Part shown: piece by piece, positions 34,160-43,561 of the stretch
Position numbering within the stretch: position 1 is the first letter of the stretch
Layout: each line of letters opens with the position of its first letter
Origin: Brevibacterium sp. XM4083
GTDB taxonomy: Bacteria; Actinomycetota; Actinomycetes; Actinomycetales; Brevibacteriaceae
NCBI RefSeq assembly: GCF_006489205.2
Contig: NZ_VFYR02000003.1
Coordinates: forward strand, 303,462 to 367,461
Length of the DNA stretch: 64,000 nucleotides
Direction of reading: 5' to 3'
Notes under the pieces: generated by a model
Told to the model about the DNA's origin: nothing
Seen by the model: only the letters and a program-made list of their open reading frames with translations
Databases searched by the model: none
Program-made: the position numbers and the translations under genes

Positions 34160-37100
34160 GTGCCTACCGATCGTCCGACCTCGCCGCAGCCTCGGCGGTC
34201 TGAGAGCTCCCACACCGATTGGCGCACGACGTTCGCTTCCTTCGCCGAGGTGACGCCGCAGGAGCACACGCCCGTGGCCCTGGGCTTCGAGCTCATCGAG
34301 GTCGTGCCCCGCACATGGTACGAACCGCAGCGCACGGTGCTCCTGACGCGCAATGCCGTGAGCCCGCGGGCGAACCCGACCCTGGCGATCCGTCCGCTCG
34401 TCCTCAGCGAATCCGGGAACTGGGTGAAGACGTCGCTGACGTGGCGCACGATCGACCGGATGACCACGCAGTTCGGGGTCGACCCGCGCCATCAGGAGTG
34501 GTTCTCCCAGCTCGCGGGCCTGCGCACCCGCGACAAGACCGATTTCACGCCCGACGGTGCACCGTACCACCTCGGCGATTTCCACACCCCGCTGATCTGG
34601 GACATCTTCACCCACGGGGCCGAGCTCGGGATCGCGTTCGTCGGTGTCAACCAGGGCATGGACGTCCGCATCGGGCGGAGTGCCACCGCCCTCATCGACG
34701 TCGCCCGGGTGCCCGGTCGTCTCCGCGTCCAACCGCAGGTGACGATCGATGAGCGCGAATTCGCGCCGGGGTTGGCGAAGCCGATCTGGACGCACGGATT
34801 CTTCGGTGTCGACACCCGCACCGGTTTCACCGTCACCCTTGCGCCGGCGGCGGTGCCGACGACCACCTCGGCGCTGCCGGTCTTCTCCGCCCCCGGCCCG
34901 ATCACGATTCCCGCGGCCGAGGCCGAGGAGTTCTTCGCGGAGTACTACCCGCTGCTGCGCACCTCCGCGCAGGTCGTCAGCTCCGATGATTCTGTGACGT
35001 TTCCGCACTTCAGGGACCCGCGTCTCGTTCTCTTCCTCACCTTCGGGACCGCGGACCGGCTGAGCGTGCGCTGGTACTGGGAGTACTCCGGGCCGCGTCG
35101 CAGGCTCCCGGTCCGGCCGGTCGACCGCCTCGGCGAGAACCGCCTCGGCGACGAGCGTCGGGACCACGAGCACGAAGCCGCGGTCCTCGCCGAGGTGAGC
35201 ACCCACCTCGCCCGGTTCGCCCTGTCCGACCCTGGGGCCGAGTTCCCCACCACCCCGACCGATATCGACCTCGACGACGCCGACACCGCGGATTTCGTCG
35301 CGAACATCCTCCCCGGCCTCGAGGAGATCGATCACGTCACGGTCATCACCCGCGGCAGGAGGCAGCCGTACCGTGAGCTCGGGGGCGATCCGAGCGTGAA
35401 GATCACCTCGGTCGAGTCGGAGAAGAACGACTGGTTCGACCTCGGCTTCCAGATCACCGTGGGCGGCAAGCCGATCCCCTTCGCGAAGCTCTTCACCGCG
35501 CTCGCGAAGGGGGTGAAGAAGATCAAGGTCGTCGACGACACCTTCCTCACCCTCGATCGACCCGTCTTCGACCGCATCAAGGCCCTCCTCGCCGAGGCGG
35601 AGCTCATCCCCGAATGGGAACCGGGCGCCCCGAAGATCAGCCGCCTCCACGTCGGTCTGTGGTCGGAGTTCGAGGACCTCGCCGACGAGGCCGAACCCGC
35701 CGTGACCTGGCGGGAGTCCGCGCAGGCCCTCACCGAGCTCGACCGGCTTCCCGCCACCCCGGTGCCGCACCTCGACGGCGTCACCCTTCGGCCGTACCAG
35801 GTGCAGGGGTTCCGCTGGCTCGCGCTGCTGCACCGGTGCCGCCTCGGCGGGATCCTCGCCGACGACATGGGGCTCGGCAAGACCCTGCAGACGCTCGCGC
35901 TCATCGCCCATGCACGTCGTCAGGCCGCCGGCAGGGAGCCGCCGTTCCTCGTCGTCGCCCCCACCTCGGTGGTCCCGGTCTGGGCTCAGGAGGCCGGACA
36001 GCACACCCCTGATCTCGATGTCCGCGTCGTCAGTGAGTCGACGAAGAAGCGGGGCACGTCCGTCGCCGAGGTGGCCGCCGGTGCCGATGTCATCGTCGTC
36101 TCGTACGCGATCCTCCGTCTCGACGACGACGAGATCGCCGGCCTGGACTGGGCGGGGCTCATCCTCGATGAGGCGCAGTTCGTCAAGAACGCGTCCTCGC
36201 AGGTCCACCAGGCGGCGAAGGCGGTGCGCGCACCGTTCCGCCTCGCGCTCACGGGCACGCCGTTGGAGAACTCGCTGCGCGACGTCTGGTCGCTGCTCTC
36301 GATCACCGCACCCGGTCTCTTCCCCTCGCCGCACCGGTTCGAGGAGGAGTACGTGCGGCCGATCGAAGGCGGGGAGAATCCGGGGCGGATGCAGCGTCTG
36401 CAGCGCCGGATCCGGCCGTTCATGATGCGTCGGACGAAGGATCTCGTCGCCGCCGATCTGCCGGAGAAGCAGGAGCAGGTCATCACCGTCGAACTCTCGG
36501 CCGCGCACCGGAAGCTCTACGATCGGATCCTGCAGAAGGAGCGGAAGAAGATCCTCGGCTTCATCGAATCCGACTACGACCGGCAGCGGTTCATCGTCTT
36601 CCGGTCGCTGACCCTGCTGCGGATGCTCGCGCTCGATCCGCGCATCGTCGACGCCGAGCACGCCGAGGTGCCCTCGAGCAAGCTCACTGCGCTCCTCGAC
36701 CACCTCGACGAGGTGGTCGCCGAAGGGCACCGGTCGATCGTCTTCAGTCAGTTCACGTCGTTCCTCGATCACGTCGCCGAGGAGCTCGATCGTCGCGGTG
36801 TCCCCTCCCTCATGCTCGATGGGTCGACCCGCAATCGCGCCGAGGTCGTCGAAGCGTTCCGGTCGGGGACGGCGCCGGTGTTCCTCATCAGTCTCAAGGC
36901 CGGCGGGTTCGGTCTCACCCTCACCGAGGCGGACTACGTCTTCCTCATGGATCCGTGGTGGAATCCGGCGGCGGAGAATCAGGCGATCGACCGTGCGCAT
37001 CGGATCGGGCAGACGAAGCACGTCATCGTCTACCGCTATGTCACCGAGGGCACGATCGAGGAGAAGGTGCTCGGTCTGCAGCGGAAGAAGGCGGAGCTCT

Positions 37101-37273
37101 TCGACTCACTGATGAGTGAGGGCCCTGCGAGCGGCGAGACGCTGTCCGGGTCGGGTTCCCGGTCAGGGTCGGGGGCGTCGGATGGGTCGGCGTCGGGGGC
37201 TTCCGGCCGCGACGGGCAGGCGTTCAGCCGGGAGATCACCGCGGAGGACATCCGGGATCTCTTCGACGGGTGA
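34160..37273 (+). CDS. SNF2-family DEAD/DEAH-box ATPase
   Basis: A 1037-residue Swi2/Snf2 ATPase with a GTG start. Residues 1-540 are an N-terminal region typical of bacterial SNF2 proteins, with no zinc-binding SWIM cysteines visible. The motor follows: Walker A in LADDMGLGKTLQT (near 570), DEAQ box in LILDEAQFVKNASS (near 670), ALTGTPLENSL (motif III), and helicase C motifs SQFTSFLDH and QAIDRAHRIGQTKHVIVYRY (near 940). It acts as a DNA-translocating remodeller. No methyltransferase or nuclease is adjacent, so it is more likely housekeeping than a DISARM/Dpd-type defence gene. The C-terminal tail is Ser/Gly-rich. Confidence 0.88.
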   Translation: MPTDRPTSPQPRRSESSHTDWRTTFASFAEVTPQEHTPVALGFELIEVVPRTWYEPQRTVLLTRNAVSPRANPTLAIRPLVLSESGNWVKTSLTWRTIDRMTTQFGVDPRHQEWFSQLAGLRTRDKTDFTPDGAPYHLGDFHTPLIWDIFTHGAELGIAFVGVNQGMDVRIGRSATALIDVARVPGRLRVQPQVTIDEREFAPGLAKPIWTHGFFGVDTRTGFTVTLAPAAVPTTTSALPVFSAPGPITIPAAEAEEFFAEYYPLLRTSAQVVSSDDSVTFPHFRDPRLVLFLTFGTADRLSVRWYWEYSGPRRRLPVRPVDRLGENRLGDERRDHEHEAAVLAEVSTHLARFALSDPGAEFPTTPTDIDLDDADTADFVANILPGLEEIDHVTVITRGRRQPYRELGGDPSVKITSVESEKNDWFDLGFQITVGGKPIPFAKLFTALAKGVKKIKVVDDTFLTLDRPVFDRIKALLAEAELIPEWEPGAPKISRLHVGLWSEFEDLADEAEPAVTWRESAQALTELDRLPATPVPHLDGVTLRPYQVQGFRWLALLHRCRLGGILADDMGLGKTLQTLALIAHARRQAAGREPPFLVVAPTSVVPVWAQEAGQHTPDLDVRVVSESTKKRGTSVAEVAAGADVIVVSYAILRLDDDEIAGLDWAGLILDEAQFVKNASSQVHQAAKAVRAPFRLALTGTPLENSLRDVWSLLSITAPGLFPSPHRFEEEYVRPIEGGENPGRMQRLQRRIRPFMMRRTKDLVAADLPEKQEQVITVELSAAHRKLYDRILQKERKKILGFIESDYDRQRFIVFRSLTLLRMLALDPRIVDAEHAEVPSSKLTALLDHLDEVVAEGHRSIVFSQFTSFLDHVAEELDRRGVPSLMLDGSTRNRAEVVEAFRSGTAPVFLISLKAGGFGLTLTEADYVFLMDPWWNPAAENQAIDRAHRIGQTKHVIVYRYVTEGTIEEKVLGLQRKKAELFDSLMSEGPASGETLSGSGSRSGSGASDGSASGASGRDGQAFSREITAEDIRDLFDG

Positions 37274-37280
37274 GGGGCGC

Positions 37281-38906
37281 TCACCAACGTCGTTCTCCAT
37301 TGAATCTGTCGAATCGATAGTCTGGCCAGGGCAAATCGAACGGTGCCTCGAAATCGGCTGGCAGCAGTGCCGGCATCGGTTCAGACGCTGCCCGCGACTC
37401 GAACTCGGCCTTCGCCCTGGCAAGTATCTCCGGCTTCGTCAGCAGATCAAGGAACGTTCCGGCAATGGTCTTCCCCGCAGTGACGATCGTTGGTGAGATG
37501 GTTTCCCGAATGCCTCCGAGGGCATTCATCACCCACGCTGGGTATGCTGACACATTTGGCAGAGATGCCAGTGCCGGCCGGGAGACATAGAATCGCACGA
37601 GCGGCGCGTAGTGGCTCATCTCGACATAGTCATCGCTCGTCCAGTTCGTCTGCCACGCCGGCATCTGATTGCGAAGCTGCCGCTCGGCTTCCTGTGGTTC
37701 GATCAGACGCTCCGATTCCGCAATGAAGGGATGCTCAGCCGCCTCGACGCCGAGAGAGCGCTGCATTGCGCGCGCAATCTCGACCGCTTCGGATCCGTAC
37801 GTCGGCGGTCCCACTTCCACTAGGTTGTCGTACAGCGCCTGCGCAAGGACGTGGTTCGTCCGTCCTGGACGGCTGCGAGCGACCCACCGCTCTTCCACGG
37901 TGCAATGACCCGCGAGAGCGGCCGCCTGTGCGTTGCGATCGAGGACCTTGAGAATGTGCTCGGCCATCTCGATGTCCGGCGTCCTCCACGAGAATTGGAC
38001 TCGGGCAACTCGGTGAGGAAGATTATCTGCCGTGGCCTGGCCATCCGGCAGAATTGCGTCAGAGAAGCTCCAACCACCGGATGCCGGCAGCATCGAATCG
38101 AGCATCGACCGGGACATCGTGTACATGGTCGTCAGCGAGAGATTCGCTCCCGGGGCTCGAGCAGCTGAGTGGGACGCTGGAATCGGCGAGTGAGGATCAG
38201 CGCTGCTGAGCTGCCAGGTCTCGGGACTGTCGCAGAGGAATGAGTACACCTTGCTGTAGTAGGCCCCGCACTGGGTGTCCCACCGAGCCGTGTTGCACAG
38301 CGGCAGCATATAGAACGGATGGAATGACACGATGGCGTCAGCCGCGTCGTAGTAGCCGCGGAGACCGTGAACGACCTTGGACCCGTGCATCTTCTCTGCA
38401 GGCTCCCCGGTATAGAGCAGTGTCCCTGGAATGTTGTGGATCTCCATCGCGTTCTTCGTCGCGAGCAGACCTGCGAGTGTGGAAATACCCAAGGCCGAAT
38501 GCGGATCGGTGTGACCAGGCGCAAAGCGATTCAGCCCGCTTCGCGGTGTTTCCATCGTTGCATCGGCCTGACAGTTGCCGGGAACTGCATCGTATTCGGC
38601 ATACGTGAGCAGGGTTGGAATGAACAATCCGGTGTCGCTGCAGTTCGTCCACCGAGCGAAGAATGCAGTCGGCATTCCGCCGGAGCCGCTCTCAACCTCG
38701 AAACCTTCTGCTCGCAGCTTGGACACATACCAAGCCTGCGACTCGTATTCACGCCAAGCCGGCTCTGCGAGATTCCAAATATGCGCATGCCAGTCGAGAA
38801 GCTCCCCCAGATGGTCATCTACCCACGCGCACGCTGTCGCTTTTGCCTCGCGTCCGAAGATGGGCCCGGTCCCTGATGCGTCTGACCAACCTGCGCCAAC
38901 GATCAT
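37281..38906 (-). CDS. M20 amidohydrolase, AbgB (aminobenzoyl-glutamate hydrolase)-like
   Basis: A 541-residue M20D-type metallohydrolase. Motifs are WNLAEPAWREYES, YAEYDAVPGNCQ, APGHTDPHSALGISTL (metal-binding), and GEPAEKMHGSKVVHGL, which matches AbgB and related acyl-amidases. The dimerisation domain falls around 200-330. It overlaps the upstream amidohydrolase gene by ATGA (38903-38906). Base composition is lower in GC than the flanks (about 55% in one sampled line), as is the whole unit to 43155. It presumably hydrolyses an N-acyl or peptide-like compound brought in by the MHS transporter. Confidence 0.82.
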   Translation of the reverse strand: MIVGAGWSDASGTGPIFGREAKATACAWVDDHLGELLDWHAHIWNLAEPAWREYESQAWYVSKLRAEGFEVESGSGGMPTAFFARWTNCSDTGLFIPTLLTYAEYDAVPGNCQADATMETPRSGLNRFAPGHTDPHSALGISTLAGLLATKNAMEIHNIPGTLLYTGEPAEKMHGSKVVHGLRGYYDAADAIVSFHPFYMLPLCNTARWDTQCGAYYSKVYSFLCDSPETWQLSSADPHSPIPASHSAARAPGANLSLTTMYTMSRSMLDSMLPASGGWSFSDAILPDGQATADNLPHRVARVQFSWRTPDIEMAEHILKVLDRNAQAAALAGHCTVEERWVARSRPGRTNHVLAQALYDNLVEVGPPTYGSEAVEIARAMQRSLGVEAAEHPFIAESERLIEPQEAERQLRNQMPAWQTNWTSDDYVEMSHYAPLVRFYVSRPALASLPNVSAYPAWVMNALGGIRETISPTIVTAGKTIAGTFLDLLTKPEILARAKAEFESRAASEPMPALLPADFEAPFDLPWPDYRFDRFNGERRW

Positions 38907-40606
38907 TCTCGGACGCCTACCGGTCGTGCAGATTTCGCAGCAGCCGTTGAATAGCAGCGTCGACCATCAACCCAGGTCTCGATCACGGGAATCGACGCGA
39001 TATCCTCGACAGCACTGGTGATCGGATCGTCTCCCAGCACCGTGAAGTCTGCGCGCTTCCCTACTGCGAGAGAGCCGAACTCATTCTCACGGCCAAGCGT
39101 CTTAGCCCCTTCAAGAGTGTGGGCCCGAAGTGCATCTTCGGCAGAAATACGTAGAGAATCCGGTCCGAGCTTGTGTCCGCGGCTGGTCATGCGAGTAACT
39201 GCGGTCTGGATCGCTTCGAGTGGTCGTGGCTCCGCCACCGGCGCGTCCGAGGAGAGTGTCACCGGCACTCCCGCGTGGACAAATTCGCCAAGCGGATTGA
39301 ATCGCTCTCCGGGTGTGCCAATTGCCTGCTCTACTCCTTCACCCCAATTGAAGTAATGCTGCGGTTGGTTGACAGGTCGAATTCCGAGCTCTGCCATGCG
39401 GGTGATTTCGACCGTGTCCGGCAATCCGCAATGTTCGATCCGGTGGCGGGAGTCGGGATCCGGCCGCTCGATCATCGCCGCTTCGATGGCGTCGACCACT
39501 ATTCGAATCGCCACTGGGGATTGAGCGTGGGTCGCCGTCTGGAGGCCGGCCGCGTGGGCTCGGCGCACGAGGCCAGAGTATTCGTCGACAGAATGATAGA
39601 GCTGTCCGGTACGGCATGGATCCCCGACATATCCTTCAGGGAAATAGGCAGTCCATCCACCGAGAGTGCCGTCAGCATAGAGTTTGATTCCCGCTGCCGA
39701 GAGGAAGGCATTGCCGAAAGGTCCGGTGAGCCCGAGGTCGAGCACCTGGTCCAGTAGATGCGAGAGAAAGTACATTGACACGCGAACCTTGAGTTCGCCG
39801 CGGTCAACCATGCCGAGGTATGCCGCGAATTCGCGCTTGGAGACTTGAGCGTCGCCGATGGCCGTGACCCCTCCAGCGAGGAACTTCTGCTGGACGATAT
39901 CGAGTTGACGCTGATGTTCAGCAGGCTCGTCTCCGAGGTGGAAATTGGGTCCGTGATGCCCGATTTTCACGCCGCCGAGTCCGGTGAGCACGTTGCTCGC
40001 GGCGTCCGAGAGCTCACCCGTCAGTTCCCCGTCCGCGTCGCGAAAGAATTCACCGCCGTCCGGATTCGGGGTGTCCTTCGTAATCCCGAACTTCTCGAGC
40101 GTGAACGTGTTGACAACACCACCGTGGCCCGATGCATTCATGACGTAGACTTCACGGTCTCTTGAAACCTCATCGAGCTCGTACCGAGTTGGGTGGCGTC
40201 GTTCCACCAGGTTTCGCTGTTCGTACCCGTATCCGCGAATTGGAGTCCCGGGAGGAAGACTTTCAGCGCCGACTTTGAGCCTAGTGACGATATCCGGTAT
40301 CGAGGCGGCTTTCTCAGGAGAAACGTCGACCCATGTGAGCATCTGCCCAAACATGAGCGGATGCGCGTGCGGATCCACGAAGCCAGGAACAATCGTGGCG
40401 CCTCGACGATCAATTCTCACAGGGTCAAGTTGCATCTCAGCGGCAGCGTCCTCGACGTCTGCGGGAGAACCGATTGCGAGGATTTTTCCTCCTTCGATGA
40501 GCATCGCTGTGGCATTCGGGGTGTCGTCGTCGACGGTACGAATCAAATCCGCGGTGATGACCGTTGGATCGGAATCGCGATCGTCAAACGTGGCAAGTTT
40601 GCGCAT
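38903..40606 (-). CDS. YtcJ-like amidohydrolase (Amidohydro_3 family)
   Basis: A 567-residue metal-dependent amidohydrolase. The metal-binding HxH is in PGFVDPHAHPLMFG. Later landmarks are HRIEHCGLP and TLSSDAPVAEPRP with the metal aspartate, plus the small flanking beta domain (GSLAVGKRADFTVLGDDP). These are YtcJ-family traits; members hydrolyse N-substituted formamides or lactams. AAGGAGA precedes ATG 40606. It is the middle gene of the Lrp/MHS/amidohydrolase/M20 island and overlaps the M20 gene. Confidence 0.87.
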   Translation of the reverse strand: MRKLATFDDRDSDPTVITADLIRTVDDDTPNATAMLIEGGKILAIGSPADVEDAAAEMQLDPVRIDRRGATIVPGFVDPHAHPLMFGQMLTWVDVSPEKAASIPDIVTRLKVGAESLPPGTPIRGYGYEQRNLVERRHPTRYELDEVSRDREVYVMNASGHGGVVNTFTLEKFGITKDTPNPDGGEFFRDADGELTGELSDAASNVLTGLGGVKIGHHGPNFHLGDEPAEHQRQLDIVQQKFLAGGVTAIGDAQVSKREFAAYLGMVDRGELKVRVSMYFLSHLLDQVLDLGLTGPFGNAFLSAAGIKLYADGTLGGWTAYFPEGYVGDPCRTGQLYHSVDEYSGLVRRAHAAGLQTATHAQSPVAIRIVVDAIEAAMIERPDPDSRHRIEHCGLPDTVEITRMAELGIRPVNQPQHYFNWGEGVEQAIGTPGERFNPLGEFVHAGVPVTLSSDAPVAEPRPLEAIQTAVTRMTSRGHKLGPDSLRISAEDALRAHTLEGAKTLGRENEFGSLAVGKRADFTVLGDDPITSAVEDIASIPVIETWVDGRRCYSTAAAKSARPVGVRE

Positions 40607-40698
40607 GTGATCTCCTTGGACTGCTAATGCTTTTGATTGATTTCGACATCGGACCAGATGGTTTCTGAGGATGAGCGATTGCTGCTCAGATCGTGAGT

Positions 40699-42003
40699 TC
40701 AGTGCGTCACCGGTACGTCGTCTTTGTGCTGCGGAGCCAATGCCGTCGATACCCAGGCGACGATGGAAAGGAAGGCGAACAGACCTATGACTGACCACAC
40801 GGTTCCCGTCGCTGCTTGGAGAGTTGTGGCCGCGATGGGGGACAGTCCTCCCCACACCGCGGCCCCGACTCCATAGGCGAGCGACATGGAGGTATAGCGC
40901 GCCTGCGGCCGGTACATCTGAGACATCAGGGCCGACAAGGGTGCCCAGGTCGCACTCATAGTCACCCGTATCGCCGAGACGAGGATGTAGATGAGCAGCA
41001 CATTATGCCCCTCGATGACGAGGACCAACGGAATCGCACAGAGGAATGACAGTCCGACACCGAGGTACATGAGCATTTTCGAGCCCCATTTGTCACCGAG
41101 CCAGGCCAATGGCAGAGTCACGACCGCTTCCAGGAACGACGCCACTGTCATCGCACCCAGAATGATCGAAGCCGCAAGACCGACATCTGGACTGGTGGCA
41201 TAGCTCTGCACGTAAGTGGTGGCGAGGTAGTAGCCGCCGGATGCAATAGCCACCATGCCGAATCCCAGCAGGATCGGATACCAGTTGAATCGCAGTGCGT
41301 AGAGGATGGGGGTTGATTGGGACGAGCCGGACTCTTCGAAGACTGGAGTTTCTTCGACACGCAGCCGAACCCAGATCCCCACGCCGATGAGGATGATGCT
41401 GGCGAGGAACGGTATCCGCCAGCCCCAGCTGAAGAGCGCCTCTTCACCCATCAATGACAGCGCCCAAAAAGCCCCCGACGAGAGGAGCGCGCCAAGAGGG
41501 TTGCCCAACTGCGTGAAACCGCCATAGAAGGTCTTGAACTTCTCTGGCGCGCTCTCGACAGCCATGAGGCTCGCGCCTCCCCATTCACCGCCGACGGCGA
41601 GTCCCTGCACGATGCGAAGGAGGATGAGGAGAACCGCTGCCGTTGCACCAAGAGTGGCATAGCCCGGCAGGCATCCGACGAGAACGGTCGCAACTCCCAT
41701 GAGCATCAACGTGATCGTGAGCGCAGGTTTGCGACCGAGTCGATCACCGATGTGACCGAAGATGATGCCCCCGAGCGGACGCACGAAGAAGGCCACCGCA
41801 TAGGTACCGAAAGACGCGAGTGTGCCCAGCGTTCGGTCGACCTCAGGGAAGAAGACCTGGGGAAACACGATCGCCGCCGCCGTGGCATAGACATAGAAGT
41901 CATACCACTCGATAGTCGTACCGACTGAGGCAGCGAAGCCTGCTCGCAGCGCACGCCTATGGGACCGTTCCGGTGCGGTAGGCGAATGAGTTGAGCTGGT
42001 CAT
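40699..42003 (-). CDS. MHS-family (MFS) transporter
   Basis: A 434-residue symporter with the MHS start SVGTTIEWYDFYVYATAAA, loop motif GHIGDRLGRKPAL and LRIVQGLAVGGEWGGA. It is homologous to the transporter at 11269-12573 but belongs to a different subbranch. It is the first gene of the leftward unit leading to the YtcJ-like and AbgB-like hydrolases, so it probably imports their substrate. AAAGGAG precedes the ATG. Divergent from the Lrp regulator across about 200 bp. Confidence 0.9.
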   Translation of the reverse strand: MTSSTHSPTAPERSHRRALRAGFAASVGTTIEWYDFYVYATAAAIVFPQVFFPEVDRTLGTLASFGTYAVAFFVRPLGGIIFGHIGDRLGRKPALTITLMLMGVATVLVGCLPGYATLGATAAVLLILLRIVQGLAVGGEWGGASLMAVESAPEKFKTFYGGFTQLGNPLGALLSSGAFWALSLMGEEALFSWGWRIPFLASIILIGVGIWVRLRVEETPVFEESGSSQSTPILYALRFNWYPILLGFGMVAIASGGYYLATTYVQSYATSPDVGLAASIILGAMTVASFLEAVVTLPLAWLGDKWGSKMLMYLGVGLSFLCAIPLVLVIEGHNVLLIYILVSAIRVTMSATWAPLSALMSQMYRPQARYTSMSLAYGVGAAVWGGLSPIAATTLQAATGTVWSVIGLFAFLSIVAWVSTALAPQHKDDVPVTH

Positions 42004-42204
42004 TGTGAGCTCCTTTGCTCGGACGGGCCCGTTTCATGTTTTCCCGATCACGGACTTGGCATGAGTGTAGGACCGCCGCCTTCAACTGTCACCGACACTT
42101 CATTGGTCAAATACGGACGTTTCCAGCTGTTCTGTCGCTATTCATTCCACGACCTCCGCCTATCTGTGCTAATTTCGCTCTACCAGGAACGTTATGGAGG
42201 TCAT

Positions 42205-43155
42205 TTGCCGCAGTCTGAGCATTCTGAACTCGACGCCCATCTCATACGCGCCCTGCAACGGGATGGACGGAAGAGCGTGCTTGAGCTCGCCCGCGAGCAG
42301 GGAGTTTCCCGGCATGTGGTTGCGGAGCGCCTGCAGGTGCTGCGGAAGCGCGAAGGACTGCGAATAGTGGCCGCTCTTGACCCAAGTGCTGTAGGCCATC
42401 ACGTTCTCACTCACTGCATGGCACGTGTCGAGGGACCCGTCCGCGCAATGGCTGATCAAGTCGCCGACTTGCCCAATGCTGTATTCGTCTCGGTCACCAG
42501 CGGGGACAGGCCTCTGGTGTTCGAGTCACGGCATGCAAACAGCCGTGAATTGCTATCGACATTGGATCAGGTGCGCTCAATCTCGGGAGTCCGGGACATC
42601 AGAGTCACTACCTATGTCGATGTGCTTCGCGGATTCTTCGTTGCGCGCGAGTTGAAGCCGATCAGGCTCGATGCACTGGATCACGACCTCATTGCAGAGC
42701 TTCAGCAGGACGGAAGGGCAAGCTATCGGACGCTCGCGGACGCCATTCGTTTATCGCCGTCCGCCGTCCGGACGAGGGTACGACGCCTCGTCGATTCTGG
42801 AGCGATCAGGATTGCTGCGGTCAAATCCGGAGGACTGTCCCCGGGACGCTTTGCCACTGGATTGGGCATTGTTCTGCGTGGACGTGACGAGAGAGTTCGT
42901 GAGTTCGTCCTCGAGTCACAGACGATCGAGTTCGCAGCTCGATCACACGGTGCGTACGACTTCGTCGCGACTGCGGTCGGAGGCTCTTCCGCTGAAGTAC
43001 TGGACACCATTGAACGAATTCGCGGGTTCCCCGAAGTGTCCATGGTCGACACCTGGGCCCACTATGACCTGGTCAAAGAAGACTATGCAAGAGCACTGGG
43101 TCGAGTCCTCAAGACATTGCCGCCGCCTCCTGACGAGGCGTTCAACACAATCTGA
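42205..43155 (+). CDS. Lrp/AsnC regulator with two tandem HTH-RAM units
   Basis: A 316-residue regulator formed by two Lrp/AsnC modules. The first HTH is LDAHLIRALQRDGRKSVLEL with ELAREQGVSRHVVAERLQVL; the second is ALDHDLIAELQQDGRASYRT with LADAIRLSPSAVRTRVRRL. Each is followed by a ligand (RAM-like) segment. TTG 42205 is chosen because GGAGG lies 4 nt upstream and the protein then begins just before the first HTH; upstream ATG 42061 would add an unlikely 48 residues. It faces the MHS transporter gene and probably responds to the island's substrate. Confidence 0.83.
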   Translation: MPQSEHSELDAHLIRALQRDGRKSVLELAREQGVSRHVVAERLQVLRKREGLRIVAALDPSAVGHHVLTHCMARVEGPVRAMADQVADLPNAVFVSVTSGDRPLVFESRHANSRELLSTLDQVRSISGVRDIRVTTYVDVLRGFFVARELKPIRLDALDHDLIAELQQDGRASYRTLADAIRLSPSAVRTRVRRLVDSGAIRIAAVKSGGLSPGRFATGLGIVLRGRDERVREFVLESQTIEFAARSHGAYDFVATAVGGSSAEVLDTIERIRGFPEVSMVDTWAHYDLVKEDYARALGRVLKTLPPPPDEAFNTI

Positions 43156-43561
43156 AGACGACCAACATCGACAGACAGGCTTTGGATCTCAGGTATTCAT
43201 TCGGCGGTCTCTCTGAAGTGCAAATCCACAACACGGCGATGTCCAAACTGCTCGCCGCCCACGTTCATTTCGATACCCAGCACTGCTTGGACGTCTAATG
43301 TTTCAGAGTCAGAACGCAACGGCGTCGAGGTGACGCAGTCTGGTTCTTCAATGTGGGAGGGCAAACGGACGACCGCCTTGGTCGCTGTCACGCAGGCATC
43401 AGCACCGTGACCGAAGCCTTGACGACAGTATCCGGCTAGCGCTCCAGCTCATTAATGAGACTACATCAGTACATGACAGATTCCGTCCTCACGTCAGGGA
43501 GAACGATTGGGCCCGTTGCGTCAGCAGGCGCACGGAAGTTCGGGTTCGTCACAAACTGAGG
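43156..43561. other. 406-bp region after the Lrp gene
   Basis: Holds one possible small gene (43197-43391) and otherwise no recognisable element. Composition rises back to genome-typical GC towards the CDF gene, so the right edge of the low-GC island lies here. No repeat, tRNA or integrase marks the junction. Confidence 0.5.
43197..43391 (-). CDS. Possible 64-residue protein, unrecognised
   Basis: A GTG-initiated frame encoding MTATKAVVRLPSHIEE to EMNVGGEQFGHRR and VVDLHFRETAE. Codon use is plausible for coding DNA, and the end reads like a genuine beta-strand segment, but no family is recognised and there is no good ribosome binding site. It may be a remnant of a larger gene lost at the island edge. 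Confidence 0.3.
   Translation of the reverse strand: MTATKAVVRLPSHIEEPDCVTSTPLRSDSETLDVQAVLGIEMNVGGEQFGHRRVVDLHFRETAE

Noticed and set aside
32987..37021. 1344-codon open frame on the minus strand
   Set aside because: Antisense to the SNF2 ATPase; repetitive Glu/Arg/Asp/Gly composition, no start context or domain. A shadow of G/C third positions.
34160..37273. SNF2 ATPase as part of a DISARM/BREX-like defence system
   Set aside because: No methyltransferase, phospholipase-D nuclease or DUF1998 gene is adjacent; neighbours are metabolic.
37281..43155. Genomic island with integration signature
   Set aside because: Composition differs, but I found no integrase, transposase, tRNA or flanking direct repeat, so only lateral acquisition in general is suggested.
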